Below are positions 63,855 through 64,000 of a DNA stretch of 64,000 nt, one piece after another. The notes below the pieces were generated by a model, which was not told where the DNA came from, searched no databases, and saw nothing but the letters and a program-made list of their open reading frames with translations. A program made the position numbers and the translations under genes. Location of the stretch: positions 868,001 to 932,000 of the forward strand of contig OZ244857.1 in NCBI GenBank assembly GCA_965220935.1, read 5' to 3'. How positions within the stretch are numbered: position 1 is the stretch's first letter; each line of letters begins with the position of its first letter. This stretch comes from Bin80 sp965220935. Lineage in GTDB: Bacteria; Bacteroidota; Rhodothermia; Rhodothermales; Bin80.

Positions 63855-64000
63855 AATTGTACACAGATTGAATTAAAATAAGACACATGCAACAAAGTCT
63901 ATACGTAAAAGTAAACTTGTAAATTAGTAAGTTTGTTTGAAACTCTGGATAGATTTTCTCAGACATGCTACTGTTCAAGGGTAGAAGGGTTTTCACAAAA

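Overview
The window comes from a bacterium of the Bacteroidota/FCB superphylum, most like a Rhodothermota/Balneolota-type marine lineage. The evidence is a full-length SprA outer-membrane component of the type IX secretion system, a DUF2480 gene beside a cysteine desulfurase, a DUF1501 remnant, weak or absent Shine-Dalgarno sites, and one promoter fitting the TTG/TAnnTTTG pattern. The placement is inferred from gene content only.

Housekeeping blocks are intact. These are 5-formyl-THF cyclo-ligase and a PspC protein at the left edge; a complex I operon nuoABCDEF-(DUF4920 lipoprotein)-nuoGH followed by rpe, tRNA-Arg(CCT) and folK (19.6-29.1 kb); a cysteine desulfurase/DUF2480 pair, mltG, chorismate mutase, a LytR_C protein, rsfS, exonuclease III, lipB and sprA (32.7-47.8 kb); and recR, ybaB and dnaX at the right edge (61.1-63.9 kb). 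nuoI-N do not follow nuoH, so the complex I genes are split.

Between these blocks lie three decayed accessory regions. At 1.3-17.1 kb: an intact Type ISP restriction-modification gene, a decayed AAA ATPase paralogous to the intact one at 59.3 kb, a Panacea-domain protein, a DUF1501 tail, a roughly 2000-residue Calx-beta/barrel gene with four lesions, and a TnpB element. At 29.2-32.4 kb: a RecF-like ATPase plus DUF4276 pair, disrupted by a second copy of that TnpB element and by several frameshifts. At 49-61 kb: fragments of IS256, IS66, ISL3 (three copies) and two other DDE transposases, mixed with broken genes (DUF4338/DruA-like, UvrD-like helicase, asparagine-synthase-like, a SMC/RecF-type ATPase start), two intact AAA ATPases and a ten-unit 23-bp tandem repeat.

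The most unusual object is the TnpB element. Both copies have 23-bp terminal inverted repeats (perfect in one copy, one mismatch in the other), each is flanked by a different perfect 8-bp target-site duplication, and neither carries another transposase. This is not how IS200/IS605-type tnpB elements end. It suggests that an RNA-guided nuclease gene is carried by a DDE-type element mobilised in trans. Insertion of copy 2 into the ATPase gene can be reconstructed to the base.
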